NCBI GenBank assembly: GCA_003342895.1
Contig: PTFA01000397.1
Coordinates: 64,661 to 128,660 of the forward strand
Origin: Casuarius casuarius
Lineage: Eukaryota > Chordata > Aves > Casuariiformes > Casuariidae
Length of the DNA: 64,000 nt
Direction of reading: 5' to 3'
Shown here: piece after piece, positions 25,725 to 38,900 of the stretch
Layout of the letters: each line of letters begins with the position of its first letter
Position numbering within the stretch: the first letter of the stretch is position 1
The notes under the pieces: generated by a model
Databases searched by the model: none
Told to the model about the DNA's origin: nothing
Seen by the model: the letters and a program-made list of their open reading frames with translations, nothing else
Made by a program: the position numbers and the translations under genes

Positions 25725-27890
25725 GTAAACCCTTAGCACCTCTGTCACTGATCTCAATTATGGATAGGGATGGTAGGACTGCTTCCATCAAAACTGTTTT
25801 TCAAGAGAATTTGATCCAGATCCCATCCGATTATGCTTCCCAAGGCTGAACGAGAGCATGCAGCCTGAGGGAGGGTCCTTTGGGGCAGGTGGGAAGAAAG
25901 TTCTTTCTGCCCCCAAATCTCTGCCACTGTGCTTGGGTGGCATGTGAAACCAGTAGGTCCTAATTCATAGCCGGGATCCTCAGGCACTATGGTAACACCA
26001 GGTGCAATCAGGTACGGTAAAAATTTTTTTCTTTTCACAGGCTTCTTCCAGATTCTGGAAGTATTTTATCTCTCCGAGCTGATTTAGCACTTGCTATGAA
26101 AAGGATTAAAATAGATTAAAAAACGAGAAACCTCCACCACAGCTTAGTACTCGGGCTTTACTGTTTTGTTGCAGCACTGTAAGAAAAGGACTTGGAAAGT
26201 AACATTAGTGACTCATATCTAATTTGTGGGAGACAGTATGAGTTTTAAATTAATTTAGAAAAAAACGAAACCCACGCCAAAAGAGACTCTTCTATCGCAT
26301 TTGAAACAAGGATAAATCCTTTTTTTTTTTTAACCTGTAACAGTCTGCAACCACGAAATCGGCTAAGAAAACATCTAAGCATGAGACAAAAAATAAATGA
26401 GATTTACCAAACTATTCAAGGTTATGAGTTTAAAAAACTGAGAAGGATTAATGACAGTGAATACTAAGAAAACACAGTTATTCAGCATCAGATCCACACA
26501 GCTGCCCCTACTGCGGTCTCTAAAATCAGTATTTTCCCTCTGCTTCATAAAATTCAGGAGCCAGTTTGCTTCACTTTCTCAGGGGTGAAAGAAACAGCAC
26601 AAAAACCATGTTCCTGCTCACAGAATAACCCCATACAGTCCAGTAATTGGCTCAAGAAATTAGCAGACTCACTGTGCTGATGCTTTATCACCATGTAGCT
26701 GCTGTCGCTCACAGATATTCATCAGTGGGTAGGGGACTGACATTCATGCTATACATTGACCTTGGCACAATATAGACTAATGTCCCTGCAAGCCCTGGCA
26801 TTTGCAAGCCTAGAACTTAGCCTATATATTTAGCTCTTTCCAAGGCTTATAAGAACATATTTTCCAGTGTTTGCATTTGCAAATTAACCTCCTTGGTTGA
26901 GAAAAATATTCTACGCGTTGTCTTTCAAAACATAAAAGCACAAAACAAAGTGGGCGTATAGAAATTAACCCAGACACATAACCCATCTGTGGCCATTTAG
27001 CTCTAAGACTTCTGTACAATGGTAAAAAAAAGGCATTCAGAAATTAGAAATTAATGTTGTGTGCATTTTAAGAATATCTTCAGGAATTATTTAAATAAGA
27101 AATGCAAATAGCCATTGTTGGCATGGCAGAACCAGAATAATGCTGTAAGAAATGTAACTAAATATAAGCATCTATTGAAGAAGTAAATATCTTTTGTTAT
27201 ACATAACAATACATATTCATCTGAATTAAATACTTTTATTTATATGAGGCTATTTTCTGCCTCAGTTATTGAGAGGTGGCTTTCCTGTATCCACATCTTT
27301 GTAATGATGAAAGGATCACACACCTTGATGCTTTGAATTTCCATCTGTAGACAGGGTTGTGATAGGAAAATGCAATGATCCAAGCAATTCTCATCACTTC
27401 CTGCCAGACAGTAGGAAACGGTAATAAAAGGATGATACTTAAAGGCAACTAAATCCAAGTATCACCCACAGTTTCCTTTTTAGAGCTCTGTATTCATATA
27501 CATATATGTATCTCTGGCCTGTGAACTTCTCAAAAGCTTCTGATTAGGCAGACTACCCGAGTTATAACAGCTGTGTCTCAACATAGCAAAAAAGTCTGAA
27601 ACTATTTTATGCCGTTGTTATGCAAAATAGCTCAGCACTGGTGGAAATTTTATTCATGTTTGGATCACAGAATATACCACTAGGGTTTCATCAGGTCATT
27701 TTCCCAAACTTAAGCAGATGTTGGTGGAAGTGCACAGCCTCAGAAAGTATATAAGCTAATGCTGGGCCAGATGTGGTATCATTTCTGTGGTCCAACTGAA
27801 TAGCAGCGCATGTTTATTCCACTCTTACCATCTGTTTTAAGAGGATTTGAGATTTTTCTTCTTTGAGCAGAGAGGAGAGAAAAGAAATAC

Positions 27891-27947
27891 TATATATATA
27901 TATATGTATATGTATACACACACACATATATACATATATATATATAT
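27891..27947. repeat. Compound TA/CA microsatellite
   Basis: Alternating (TA)n, tatgta variants, a short (CA)n core (tatacacacacaca) and (TA)n again. Highly AT-rich and probably length-variable. Confidence 0.95.
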
Positions 27948-28784
27948 TTTTCTCCTTCTTATCCATAATATTATAATGTGGCAATTTAAATATATTTGGA
28001 GAGTTCACCAGTCCAACGGTAAATTTTTAAGTTCTTTTCTCACATCAGTCATTTCAGTCTGGATTCTCCTTCCCTTATTTGCAAGTAAGTTTGCATGTTA
28101 CCTTTCAAAAAATTTCATAGGGAGCAAAGGTCGTATCTGCAGTTGGTGTAAACAATCATAAATCCTTCAGAATTCATTGAGATCCACTGATTTCCACAAG
28201 CCAAGAATTTCTCCCATCATTTATACAGGCAGAGTAACATACCTCTCAAGAGGAATATCAATGAGGGAAGGAAAATCTGACTGTCTTTATTCAATGCGCA
28301 GAATAGTAAAGGTGCAAATATCAAACACGACTGCAGAACTGTACTGCACGGAAAGGAATATGATGACAAATTGGGATGAAGCTCAATGTCAATTAAGATT
28401 GCCCGTGGTAAAGACAAAACTACCTTTTCTTCTTTCGGCTCTCAAAGCCTGCAACATTGTTAAGGAAATATTTCCTGACCCAGGGAGAGGACTCTGATGA
28501 TGTGCTCGTAATCACGCTTTGAACAATGATGACTGACAATGACAGCCAAATAAATACACCTCAAATGTTAGAGATTCCCAGTTGGCCAATTGCCAACTGT
28601 TTGCTCTCATTTCATCACAAGCCTCCTGAAAGCCCCCTGAAAACTCACCTACTCAAAACCGTTGCTGTGATACTTGTACTCTTCACTATCTTCATCTTGC
28701 AAAGCTCCAGGGTCAGGCTCACATCGCCAAAATGCCAGGAACAAGGGCCTATCATCTAACCATAGTATGTTTGCTAGCTGTTTT

Positions 28785-28850
28785 ATTAGCTAATATGCTA
28801 TATTAGCTAATATGTTTATTATTAACTATATCAGCTAATATGTTTATTAG
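28785..28850. repeat. Short tandem repeat with TTAGCTAA palindromes
   Basis: Three related units contain ttagctaatatg or cagctaatatg, the last two followed by tttatta. Within it, 28800-28813 is a perfect 14-bp palindrome (atattagctaatat). Confidence 0.9.
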
Positions 28851-29240
28851 TAATTTCCTCATCACCAAGTTTGCTAAGCAGCCTTGTCATCTATATGTAA
28901 GAATTACATTAAAACAGGCTTTTAAAGTGGGGTTCATTAAAATTTTCATCCACTTATGCTTAGTCAGCAGCGATTCCTTAAGCCTCACAGTAGCTTCCAG
29001 TTCTGCAGCACACACTGCAGCACACTGCTTGTACACCACTATGGTTTACAGCATCTAATTATCTTGTGTATTATTTCAAAATCTGGGCTTTCATTTCATC
29101 ATGCAATAGGCAAAAAAGAGAGAAAACACAAGTACAAAGGCAGAAAAAAAGAAAATAAGTAATATTGCGCATTGCCTTTCATTCAGAGGAGAACCTCGGC
29201 TTTGTGGGTGAAAGCCTGTAGAGAATTTAGAAATACGTTT

Positions 29241-29397
29241 CATAGAATCATAAAATAATTTAGGTTGGAAGGGACTTCTGGAGATCATCTAGTCCAATGC
29301 CCAGCTCAAAGCAGGTCTAATTAGATCAGGCTGCTCAGGGTCGTGTTCGGCCGAGTCCTGAACACTTGTCCTCGAGGAGGGGGGGATCCTCTTCACC
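29241..29397 (-). mobile_element. CR1 LINE 3' end, 5'-truncated
   Basis: On the plus strand the element begins catagaatcata, the reverse complement of the CR1 terminal octamer-type tail (ATTCTATG). It continues through taggttggaagggacttctg and agatcatctagtccaa, hallmark CR1 3'-end words. It then runs through a tract ending near gagtcctgaacacttgtcc, where similarity to the CR1 3' region fades. The element is therefore in minus orientation, the same as the host gene. Only the 3' tail region is present, as is typical for CR1 after incomplete reverse transcription. Several mismatches show it is not recent. The left edge is clear and the right edge is approximate. Confidence 0.92.
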
Positions 29398-32175
29398 TTT
29401 TAATGATGGCCCAGCCCTACTCACCTTCCCTGTTTGTGCACAAAGTGAAACGCAGGTTTGGCACCACAGGCAGTCGACACAGTAGTAGAAGAGGTTATTC
29501 CTGTGCATGGGCGAGTGCGCTCCTCAGTGAACCATCGCTCGGCACTGCCTCGTGTGGTGCAAACGCTGAATTGCACAGTGTCTTTCTATCCAGCAACCTG
29601 AAGCTGCTCACTATGGATATGCTTGACTTTGCTTACAGTCACTAGCGGACAAAACTTTGGTAAGAAATAGAAGCAATGAGAAATGTCGTTTTCCATGCTA
29701 TCTTGTAACAACATGAAAAATTGTGCAACTTCCCTAATTTCGAAATTTTAGAATGCCCTTGAGGAGAATATTTTTCTGTTTCTGAATAAAGACCTGGGAA
29801 CATTTTACGGATAACCATGTGCAAGATTTCCCTTTATGGTCAAAAAGGGATATTCATGAAAGCCAAATGGCCACAGAGGTACACAAATCTTACCACAAGG
29901 TCGTTCATTTGCCAAGCTTTCCTTTATGCCCATGAATACAGATGACTGGGGATTCATTAAATAAAAGAATTATACGCACTCAGTTTTGCTTTTCTGCTTT
30001 TAAGAAACTACATAAGCAATACAGTTTTCAGATAAAAGCTAAATGCAATTAAAAGAAAGGTATGAATGCATTACTGAAAGAAAAAAATCTAATTACATGT
30101 TAATGAAGTGCGGACAAGGTGTCTCTGGGAACCCCCATTCAGCCTAGCCAGAAAATGAAAACTAACACAAGCATACAGAAAAGTGCAGGGATATCAGCTA
30201 CCCCATGAAAGCATTCCTAGAAATTACCAGTTCCCTGTAATAATTTTAACAGATCCAGTTTTTTCAAAGGTATTCAGCAGCAATCCAAAGATAAGGGAAG
30301 GCAGAAGGTATACCTGAAATCTCACCTAAAAATTGAGGCTAGGGACCTAAACTGAAACCTGCCAAAGTCATTACGAAAACTCCCTTTGCTTTCATTAAGC
30401 TTTGACAGAGCCAAGAAGTCAACACCTTCTCCCTGTAAGCAGGAAATTTTTGCAAGCATGTGGCACCTATGGCATTTCAGGGCCTTGGTGAGGTGATATT
30501 AACCTCACCAAGGGATGAGGGAAGGGCACAGTACCCTGGTTTCCCTCCAGCAAATCTCAGGCTCAGAGAGATTTTTAACATTTAAGATATAGCTTTCCAA
30601 AGTCTTCAAAAGAACTAGCCTTAAGTTTTCATTCTCACTCAGGGCCATACTTCATAAGCGGTGTTGAGTTGATCACTCTTTTGTGGTCCCTGAGATACTG
30701 GTGCTTAACACTTGTGAAAGAGCAGCGAGAGCTGTGCTAGGGCATTTCCCTTGAATTCTGTCCAATTCCAGCTCCAAAATGGATTTCAGATTATGGATTT
30801 TAGATAGGCGATAATTAACAAATATCAGAATGAGATTTTTACCGTAATCCTTGCAATAGGATCTATGCTGGAGCCACATCTTTAAACATTATGCTTAATA
30901 ATTTAATAAATATTTTTTTTCTCTCCTGCAATCAGGTTTATTGTTCAGCTGTGCTGAGTGCTGCACGCACAAGAAAAGATACTGTCACTATTATAAAAAA
31001 GTGGACCTTTTTCTATGGAAGAAATGTACTAAGCAATTAAAGAAATTCTGTGAATTTTATTTCAAATTGCTGGTCAGCACACGTAACCTGTGCTTAAAAT
31101 TTTCATGGTCATGGATTTGCTGCGGGAGTGCCATTTCCCCAAATAACGACAAGAAATTAATGTACTGTTATTTTAAATAACTCCAGTAACACAGAAATTC
31201 CCATTGCTTCTGGAATGGTCTTCTCCGAAAGGGAGTTGCTGTGAGCCATTTCAGTCGTTACAGAACTCAGCTATTGGCCAAAAGAGAAAAGGAAGGCTGT
31301 CATTTCCTTAATATATGGTTAGAATTCAGTTATGAAATGTATTAAAGAAAACCATTCCTCAGGTGAATACAGCCTTTTGACAAGATTGTCCTGCTGGAAG
31401 GATACTCAATCACTAGAATTATCTTTAATATAATCGCCCACCGAGGGATAAAACTGCATTTCTAAAATGTCAGTTCATTTTGCGGTGCCTAGATGGGCAA
31501 TCGCATGCGCTAATTGTCTTTCAGTCCGAGCAATTTACACTTTCTGTTGAACATTAGGCCTCTCCACTGGATTTCTTCAATCTGTTTTGTAACTGGATCC
31601 CAATTACACACCAGGCTACCCTTTCCAAATCAGTCTGCGGGGATTTGGAAATGTAACTGCCATTAAGTTGATAGGAACCACGTGGCAAAGCCGCACCATG
31701 CCATTTTCAAACTTTTAGTCCTGCTGGTTAACTGGGGGCTAATCCTAAAAAAAGAGGGGTGACAATATTAAGACTTCCTAGCAGTCGGAGTAATTTAAGT
31801 ACGGCTCCTAGGTGAAAAGATTTCCCGGGTATAATCGTGACTGCTTTTGTTGCTTCACCTTTGTGGTGCTGCGCTGGGCTCAAGAGGAAGAATCATCCAT
31901 ACCAGGAACTCAGGCAGAGCAGCGAGGTTCCTCAACCTTTTTTACCCCTAAAATTGTTTGGGAAGAACCAAGAAAGCAAAGCCTAGCATCAGCAGGAGAA
32001 AGGAAGGTGAGGCTTGTAGACAAAATATACTTCTGTCTTAACAAGGTCCAGCCCTGGGATAGGAGCTCGGCTTAGCTGCTCAGAGGGCAGGACCTGGGGA
32101 CACCACAGCTTTACAGGGAAATCAGTCGTGACCAGTGCTTTCACTTCAGTCATGCACAATATTTCCGTGTGTTAA

Positions 32176-32181
32176 GCCTAC
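32176..32181 (-). other. 5' splice site of the 32.3-kb BRINP3 exon
   Basis: The exon ends GGAG and the intron begins gtaggc on the minus strand, with GT at 32181-32180. The junction is phase 1: one G is left, and the GA at the start of the next exon completes a Gly codon. This is the last glycine of the MACPF signature. Confidence 0.9.
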
Positions 32182-32372
32182 CTCCCAAGGTAGCTGATAG
32201 TAGGAAGTGTGTCCCATATTTCTTGATGAGGTTTTCTGTGATCTGCTGAAGCGTTGGGCGGCGTCCTAGGAGCCTTATGTTACGGAAGAATTCGGGGGCA
32301 AGTGGCAGCGGTGAGCCAAGGAAATTTCTTCTTTCAACAGCAAGGTTGTTTACTTTCCAGCGGCCAAACTCT
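32182..32372 (-). CDS. BRINP3: BRINP3 internal coding exon (5' of the two in the window), MACPF domain part 1
   Basis: This 191-nt exon encodes 63 complete codons, starting [15 protein letters not shown] and ending [13 protein letters not shown]. It is preceded by one base that completes an Arg codon and followed by one G that begins a Gly codon. The conserved middle includes [23 protein letters not shown]-x6-G(G) is the membrane-attack-complex/perforin (MACPF) signature. BRINP proteins are neural glycoproteins of the secretory pathway, induced by BMP and retinoic acid and linked to neuronal cell-cycle restraint (family knowledge). From memory, BRINP3 and BRINP2 share this stretch, while BRINP1 reads differently here (ARWKVRNTAIERR). 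The paralogue call rests on the next exon. Boundaries are canonical: AG at 32374-32373 and GT at 32181-32180. From memory of the human protein, the exon covers roughly residues 80-143 of about 766. It has no stop or frameshift. The gene continues beyond both ends of the window. Confidence 0.95.
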
Positions 32373-32398
32373 CTGCAAAGCAAAGCAATTCGCATTCA
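32373..32398 (-). other. 3' splice site of the 32.3-kb BRINP3 exon
   Basis: On the minus strand the intron ends ttgctttgctttgcag, with AG at 32374-32373. The tract is T-rich but broken by G's. A tctgaat element with its A at 32396, about 24 nt from the exon, is a possible branch point (weak consensus). Choosing this AG leaves one base (A) before the GAG codon for Glu, so the preceding exon should end two bases into an Arg codon. Confidence 0.8.
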
Positions 32399-35300
32399 GA
32401 AATACGTCATTCAGACAAGTGCCTTCATTTGCAAACTACACTGCTCTGCTGACTAGCTGGGGGCAATGTATTACAAAGAGCCTTGACAGTGATACTCCAT
32501 CATGTGCTGTATGCATAGGACAAGCAACAAGTGTTATTTATTAGAAGTGGAGGGAATACTCCATAACAAAATCGTTGCCTGGGAAAAAAAATAAATAAAA
32601 AATAAGCCACTTAGAGTGCTGCTGTCCCTGTTGTTTCTGTTTAGCCTCTGATGTGACTACAGCCCTAGGAGAACCAGATTTGCTAGGCCCTGAAAGTAAA
32701 TTAGGAATTACACAAACTTTTGGAACAAATGCAACAGGTGTTTGCGTTAGCGTCTTGTAAGGCAAATTTTCAAAATCTTTTAAGAAATAGACCAGCTTGC
32801 TTGCTTTTTTTTGGTGATAACCCACTTAGGTACCTAGCTGCCTCATCTAAACAATTTAGAGATACACAATCACACCACATTTGGCCCTGCTATGATATTT
32901 CCAAAGTTTTCTGTACTTCTATCTCCCTTTCAAAGATTTACACAGAGGGTGGATCTGATTCCTACAAGCAGATGACTCTTTTCTACTGTAGGAGGGACAT
33001 AAACAAACTCAAAGACGTGTCCCCTTCCCCTCTCTAAAATAAATCAATGACAGCAAGGAAAGCAAACAAGTCAATTACACAGTAATAAACACATCTTTTA
33101 TTCATTTACTTGCCAATTAAGATAGCAGATAGAGTTATTAGCAGAAGGACTTATTGTCCTCAAAATCTAGTTGAGATGCTTCTTTTGCTGCTCAGCATCT
33201 GCAGTAAGTTTGCTTTTGCAAAGCAGTCTGAGCACTGGGAAATTAAGTCCAAGGCAACCTGTGGACCTGTTCAGCTACTGCTTTGTGGAGTCATTTGTAA
33301 AGCTATGTCAATTAAGATTTGCCCTCAGATAAGGCTGTAGGAAAGCAAATAGATTAGAGAGCTTGAACGATCTTACTGAAGGTCCCAGCTAAATATAGTA
33401 CAGCGTTCACTTACAGAATTAACACAAAAGACAAAAATCAAGGATGCAGCAGGCAAATAACACCTGAGGAATAGCTGAAGCAAAGCAGTTTTTTTCAACA
33501 ATTTTAAGTCCAAATCCATGAGGAACACCCAACTGAATAAATTTTGGATAGCTCTTCTACTTTCCAGTGTTCTCCTCATTCTCTCGCATTTCCAAACCGC
33601 CTTGTCCCCAGGCTGTCTTAGACTTGCAGAGGATAATTTGGTGCAGGTCTTACGAACTACCTTCCCTCTCAAATGTATTCTTGCAGATGCCATATTTTCT
33701 CAGAAAAAAAAGTGCAAGAATTATAGTAGAAAAAGGTTTCGTGTTACTTATCTGATGTTTAATGCAATTTGCCAGTCAAGAGCATAGGACCAACCAGATC
33801 CCCACGGTTTCTTAAGGTTGCTGCACATCCTCAGTGTTCCTGAGCTGGTCTTTGGAAATTGCTATTCAATGGGAGTTTTGGTGGTCTTTTAAACTTGTCA
33901 GTTTTTAAGGACTTCATCTAAAAAATTTACTTTCCTTTAAGAAACTATAAAACCGGTAACCTTTTCCTTCAAAATTTATTGGAAGTACTGAACATCAGTG
34001 GAAAGCGATGAGTAAAATGAAACAAACATTTTTCCTCTGTGAAATAAGAAAAGGTATTGGTTAGGCACATTAACTAGATTAATACAGGCAGTTAATACAG
34101 TGAATTTCCCTGCACTGTCCTTTCCGCAACTGTACATTTAAAATGAATGAAAGAGAGATAAGAAAAATACTTTTTTTTATTTACATTCTGTGCTTTCTTG
34201 GCATACCTGAGTTTTTGTTTTCATTTCAATACATAGGAAAGTATACCTTGATTACAGTACTTGACTGGACCACCAGATAAAGTCACTTTGATGGCAAGAT
34301 AAGAACACAAACTCTGTAATGTAAAGGATTCATATAAAATATATTCTATACCTTGATGGACTCTTTTCTTCTCAACTTGCTATGTGACTAATTGTCTATA
34401 TCAAAGCTGAGGTTCAAAGACAAGGATAATAACAGAAAAGTTGAAATTCTGATAAAAGCTAATTTTCTACAGCCTTCGTTAGATTTTTTTTTTTTTGTCA
34501 GAGCTCTTTAGGACAGAGGAGACCACCATGACTCATTCATTTATCCTCTTTTTAATGCAGCCAATACAATAGCACCAAATGGCTCTTTCATCTATGTCAG
34601 CAAGTTTGGGACTGAAGAAGAAACTGCCTCCGAGGAAAATATCCCAGCTTGATTTAAAACCTGAAGAATTCACAGCATTTATCAGCAATCTCCTGCAGTA
34701 TTTAACTGCTTTCTGTGTTAAGAAAGTGTATTTTATTTTCAGTTTGAACATTGCCAGTTTTGGTTTCCAATTCTTGCAGCTTCTCAGGCACATGTTGGGC
34801 AGATTAAAAGTTCCTCTAAATATTAGGTAATTTCAATGTAAATAATTACAATGTTTGAGGGAGTCACCCCTTAACCTTTGAGTAACTAAACTGATTGCCT
34901 TCTTTTATGTTTCTTTGTGAACCATGGTTTTAGATTATAAGACATTCCAATAACTCTTCTCCAAGAGATATCCAATAATTTTTTTGAAGTATAACACTAG
35001 AAATTGTGGCCTCCATCCATAATACCAAATTCAGCTCCTCCTGTTCTGTTAAAAGTTCTCTGTTTACTGAAAACAGGGACTGAGTTATTCTATCATTATA
35101 AGAAATGTCTTTGGCTTATTTAATAAAACCTGAGTTAGAGGACCTTTCTGCCACAGTTTCTGTGATGGAAGGATCATTGTGCCATATTTTATGCTCTTTT
35201 AGAGAGGGGAAGTAGGATAATGCTTTTAGGAAAGTCTTGGGGTGTTCTTTTTTGATTTGGAGCATGTAAATGGAAATAATTATTAGCACAGCAAGTAATC

Positions 35301-35888
35301 ACCCTTTGAAATTCACTGCTGTGGAACATGATGGCATGGAATATGGGAGCTGAATTTTAAAAAAAGATTACACAATTTTGTAACTGTGACAGAATGAGCT
35401 GAAGCTTTTAAAGGCCTCGGTAATTGACTCCCCTCTTTTCCTGACGTCTTTCTTAAACCACATGTTTTGGAGCATTGAGAGATTAAGACCTAAAGCCTCT
35501 GGGGGAGATGATGGGAAGCTTCATTTCTGCAGATGAAAGAGAGATAAGGGATAAAACGGAGCAAGCTGCACAGCAACAAGGAGAGCTGATACTTAGCTGT
35601 GGATAAGCAAGAAGTGACCAGCAACTCCTCCAGCAGGAAACCCGAGGAAAAGCTTCCGATTTTGGAAATAAGATGGGCCGGTGACAGCAAGCTGTGAGAG
35701 CAGGGAAGCCTGAGCTGGAGTTCAGGGCTGGGTGCTTTCTTCACGCTATTTCTAGCAGGTTGAGTGAGGAGGCTTTCACAAATGCTTCCTGGATATTTGA
35801 AAGGCACTACCAATTGCTGTCTTGAAATTATAACTAATTTCTCTTTTTAAAAAATGTTACAGTAAAATCATATCCTTATGTTCTTTTT

Positions 35889-35940
35889 ATATATTTTATA
35901 TCTATCTATATATGCACATATCTAAATATATATATACACA
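35889..35940. repeat. AT-rich compound simple repeat
   Basis: Mixed tata, tatc and taca units (tatctatctatatatg, aaatatatatatacaca) with no single pure array. Confidence 0.85.
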
Positions 35941-38900
35941 AATTCCATTTATTCTCTTGATATCACCTTGCAAACAACAGTACATTTTCTCCTCTTTCAT
36001 TCTCCCCTCTCTCATCGCACAGTGAAGCCAAACCTTTATTTATTTATGTTTCTCTTGCAGCCATTCTCCCTAATACAAACTCGCCAGCCCCCAAACAATT
36101 TTTTTGTACCAAATGTGCATTATTCTCCTTTGGAAATCATGCTCCTGTCTACTGCCAGCGGCAGCCTAGCAGGTCTGACAGAGCTAATGATCTTCTTAGC
36201 ACGGAAAATACGGCAATCCAAAGTCGCTGGAGGACCATTCATCAGGAGAACACCTCCCACAGAACAGCACAGCATCAGTGCTGGCTGCTGGTCAAGAAAA
36301 CCAATTATGCCCTGAATACAAACACTGGAGGTATTAGAACCTTATTCTTTCCTCCTCTTCCTCTCCTCCCCTGTTTAAGAGCGAGGACCAGCAGCTGTCA
36401 CAGCGCTATCAAGAAGCTAAGATTTAGTAGCAGGTGGTGCCCCCTACGCTGCCCATCTATTTCCAGCCCAAATAATATGTTAGCCGCTGGAGAGAGTTTC
36501 TCGGTGCTCATGGCCAAGGCTATTGTTGAGAAGGATGATGGCTTTGAGCTCCCGGGTCTGTAGGAGAGAGCGCAGATAATTCAGCCTGGCTCCCCAAATG
36601 ACGCCTGTAATGGAACTGCATTATTATCATAAGCAGTGCTAAGGGCCATGGGCAGCAGTCCCTCTGTCCTCCTATATAACGAAAGTGTAGACTGGTACAT
36701 CCTACCAAAAACCATTTCCTGGCTGGTTGGTTAACAGATGCGCAGAAGAGCCCGGCAGCCCAGGAGTGCCAATTACAGCTGGCTATATGGTATGCGTGCT
36801 GCAGCCTCTCTGCCTGCCGAACGGGGTCTCCTGCCATTTGTTGCAGTTGGACAAGTTTCAGTGGAAATATGATCAGTCAAGGAGTCAGGGAGGGGTTAAA
36901 AAAAAGCATAGTTTAAACCACAGCTTTTATTTCAGGGCTATTTCTCTCATTAATTCCTACTATTTCCTATTTATTTTGCTATGCTCTGACATGCAGAGTG
37001 ATGCTTGATCTAAGAATAACTTTATGACACACAGCACCCCTTCATAGGCTACTGTGGATGCATTTTTTGCTTGAAAGGAGCTTAAATCTGAAAGNAATTT
37101 CAGGGCAGTAGGAAAACAAGAGTTGTCAATTCCTCTTTTAGATTTCAAGCCATTGCTTTTTTTCTAATGTGCATAGAAATTTTACATTTTCTTCTACTGC
37201 TGCATTAATTTCAATACATTTTAAATCATACAGTATCAGGAGATATAGGAAAAGCTCTACATAAAACATCTAGTTGAAGCAAATTNAAAAAACCCACATC
37301 ATTAGCCATTCTACTTTAAGACAGTAGCGTGCAGAAGACTTGAAATAGGAATATAATATCTGCCATTGCAGACGGTTAAGCCAAAGCCTACTAAGAGGTT
37401 CACAGTGAGTGTGATGGACTTCTGTATGAACACTATAGTCTTCCCTAAGGTCAGGCATACACCAGGTAGGGCTCAGACGAAGGCAAGGGATGAATGCTTC
37501 AACGAATAGGAATAAAAAAGAGGAGGATGAAGTTTTTCTGATGAAAAAAAAAAAAAGAAGGCCTATGCAAAGCTCACATTTACAAGATTTTTTTCATTAG
37601 ATTCCTCCTTTATAAATTAGATCCATTTTAACTGGGTTTGCAGGCTGACAATTTATAATACCATAATATTCCTCATAATTCTGTGTTTCTCATATTGTTG
37701 TAGTATTAGATGCCAAAAAAGTTCTGATTTCAGGGCTCAGCCTAATTTTTCTGAGGACACAGAACTATACCATCATTTTAGGTAAGCTGCCTTCAAGTTA
37801 TATTTTCCATCAGGCAAAGTTCTAGCATATAGCAGAAACGAACAAGGTGAGTATATGCTTTATTTAGTCAACAGTCCACCACAAGTAGATTAGGCAAACT
37901 TACTGCAATTAGCAACATTAGGCCTCATTATTAGTGACTTGGGGGTTTCATAAAATGGCATTAATGCCACCAAACATGAATGTGAATAACCAGTGGTGCT
38001 ATGTAGTTTGGAAGGTGCACTTAGGGAACTAATTTCACACCAATTTTAATGCCACAGAACTCTGTTGCATTCACTTCTCTTAACGTCTTCTACATGACAC
38101 CACTCCACTTTTGGCTGATGGAAAGGTAAATGCTTCAAATGGGCTGGAATGACAGTGGGATTTCGAAGCCAAAGCTCCCCAAGCAGCTGCAAGTTAATCT
38201 TTTGGCAGAAAAGCTCAACAGGAGAATATATGGTGTTTTCCTCTGCCTATCTTCCTTAAATGTCTGAGGATTTCTCAAGCCTTGAAGCCATAGCTTGAAT
38301 AAGGCCAAGACGATATAAAATGAAACGACTCCCATATTAAGCGTTGGAAGAAAAAGTTCAATGAAACGTCAGGCTAATTCCTCTCCCCAGGAAGACAGGA
38401 ATCCGGCTCAGCGTGGAAGGTACCTACCCCACTTGGCCCCAGCGGCACCATGCTCCTACGGATGTTATAAAAGAGGCAGCAAAACCCTGTTACCTTGCAG
38501 CTACCTACCAGCAGTGCTGCAACAGTAACACATAAGTGTGCAAAATACTTGCTAGCAGAGGACACTGAAAAATTCACTTTTAAGCAGGAGCTTCTNCCAG
38601 ATATGGATGGAAGCAAACACAGCTAATATCTGAGGTTGTGCTATTCACAAATTGTTGAGTGAAAAAATCCTCTTTAACAGCACAGGCCATTGAACTTTCC
38701 GTGTTCATTAAAACCAGTCAAGTGATGGAAAAACTACCTCAACCTTTGGTAAATGTCCGTAAAAGCTGTTTTTTGTTATGCAAGGTGAGGGAGAAGGGAA
38801 CTGGGAAATGAGAAGGGAGTTAGAAAGCATTTCCTATTGAAATACTTGGGAAATTCAATCTGTTTGACTAAGAAAGACAAGGTCAAGCAGTGACTGAGTA

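Larger units (their letters stand above)
22852..32181 (-). other. Complete BRINP3 intron between the two exons (9,330 bp)
   Basis: Defined by matching phases (1/1) and canonical GT-AG ends. It contains a (GT)n array, a (CA)n array, a compound TA/CA microsatellite, a small TTAGCTAA-containing repeat and a minus-strand CR1 3' end. The rest is non-repetitive by eye. No additional exon with family motifs was seen on either strand. Confidence 0.9.
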
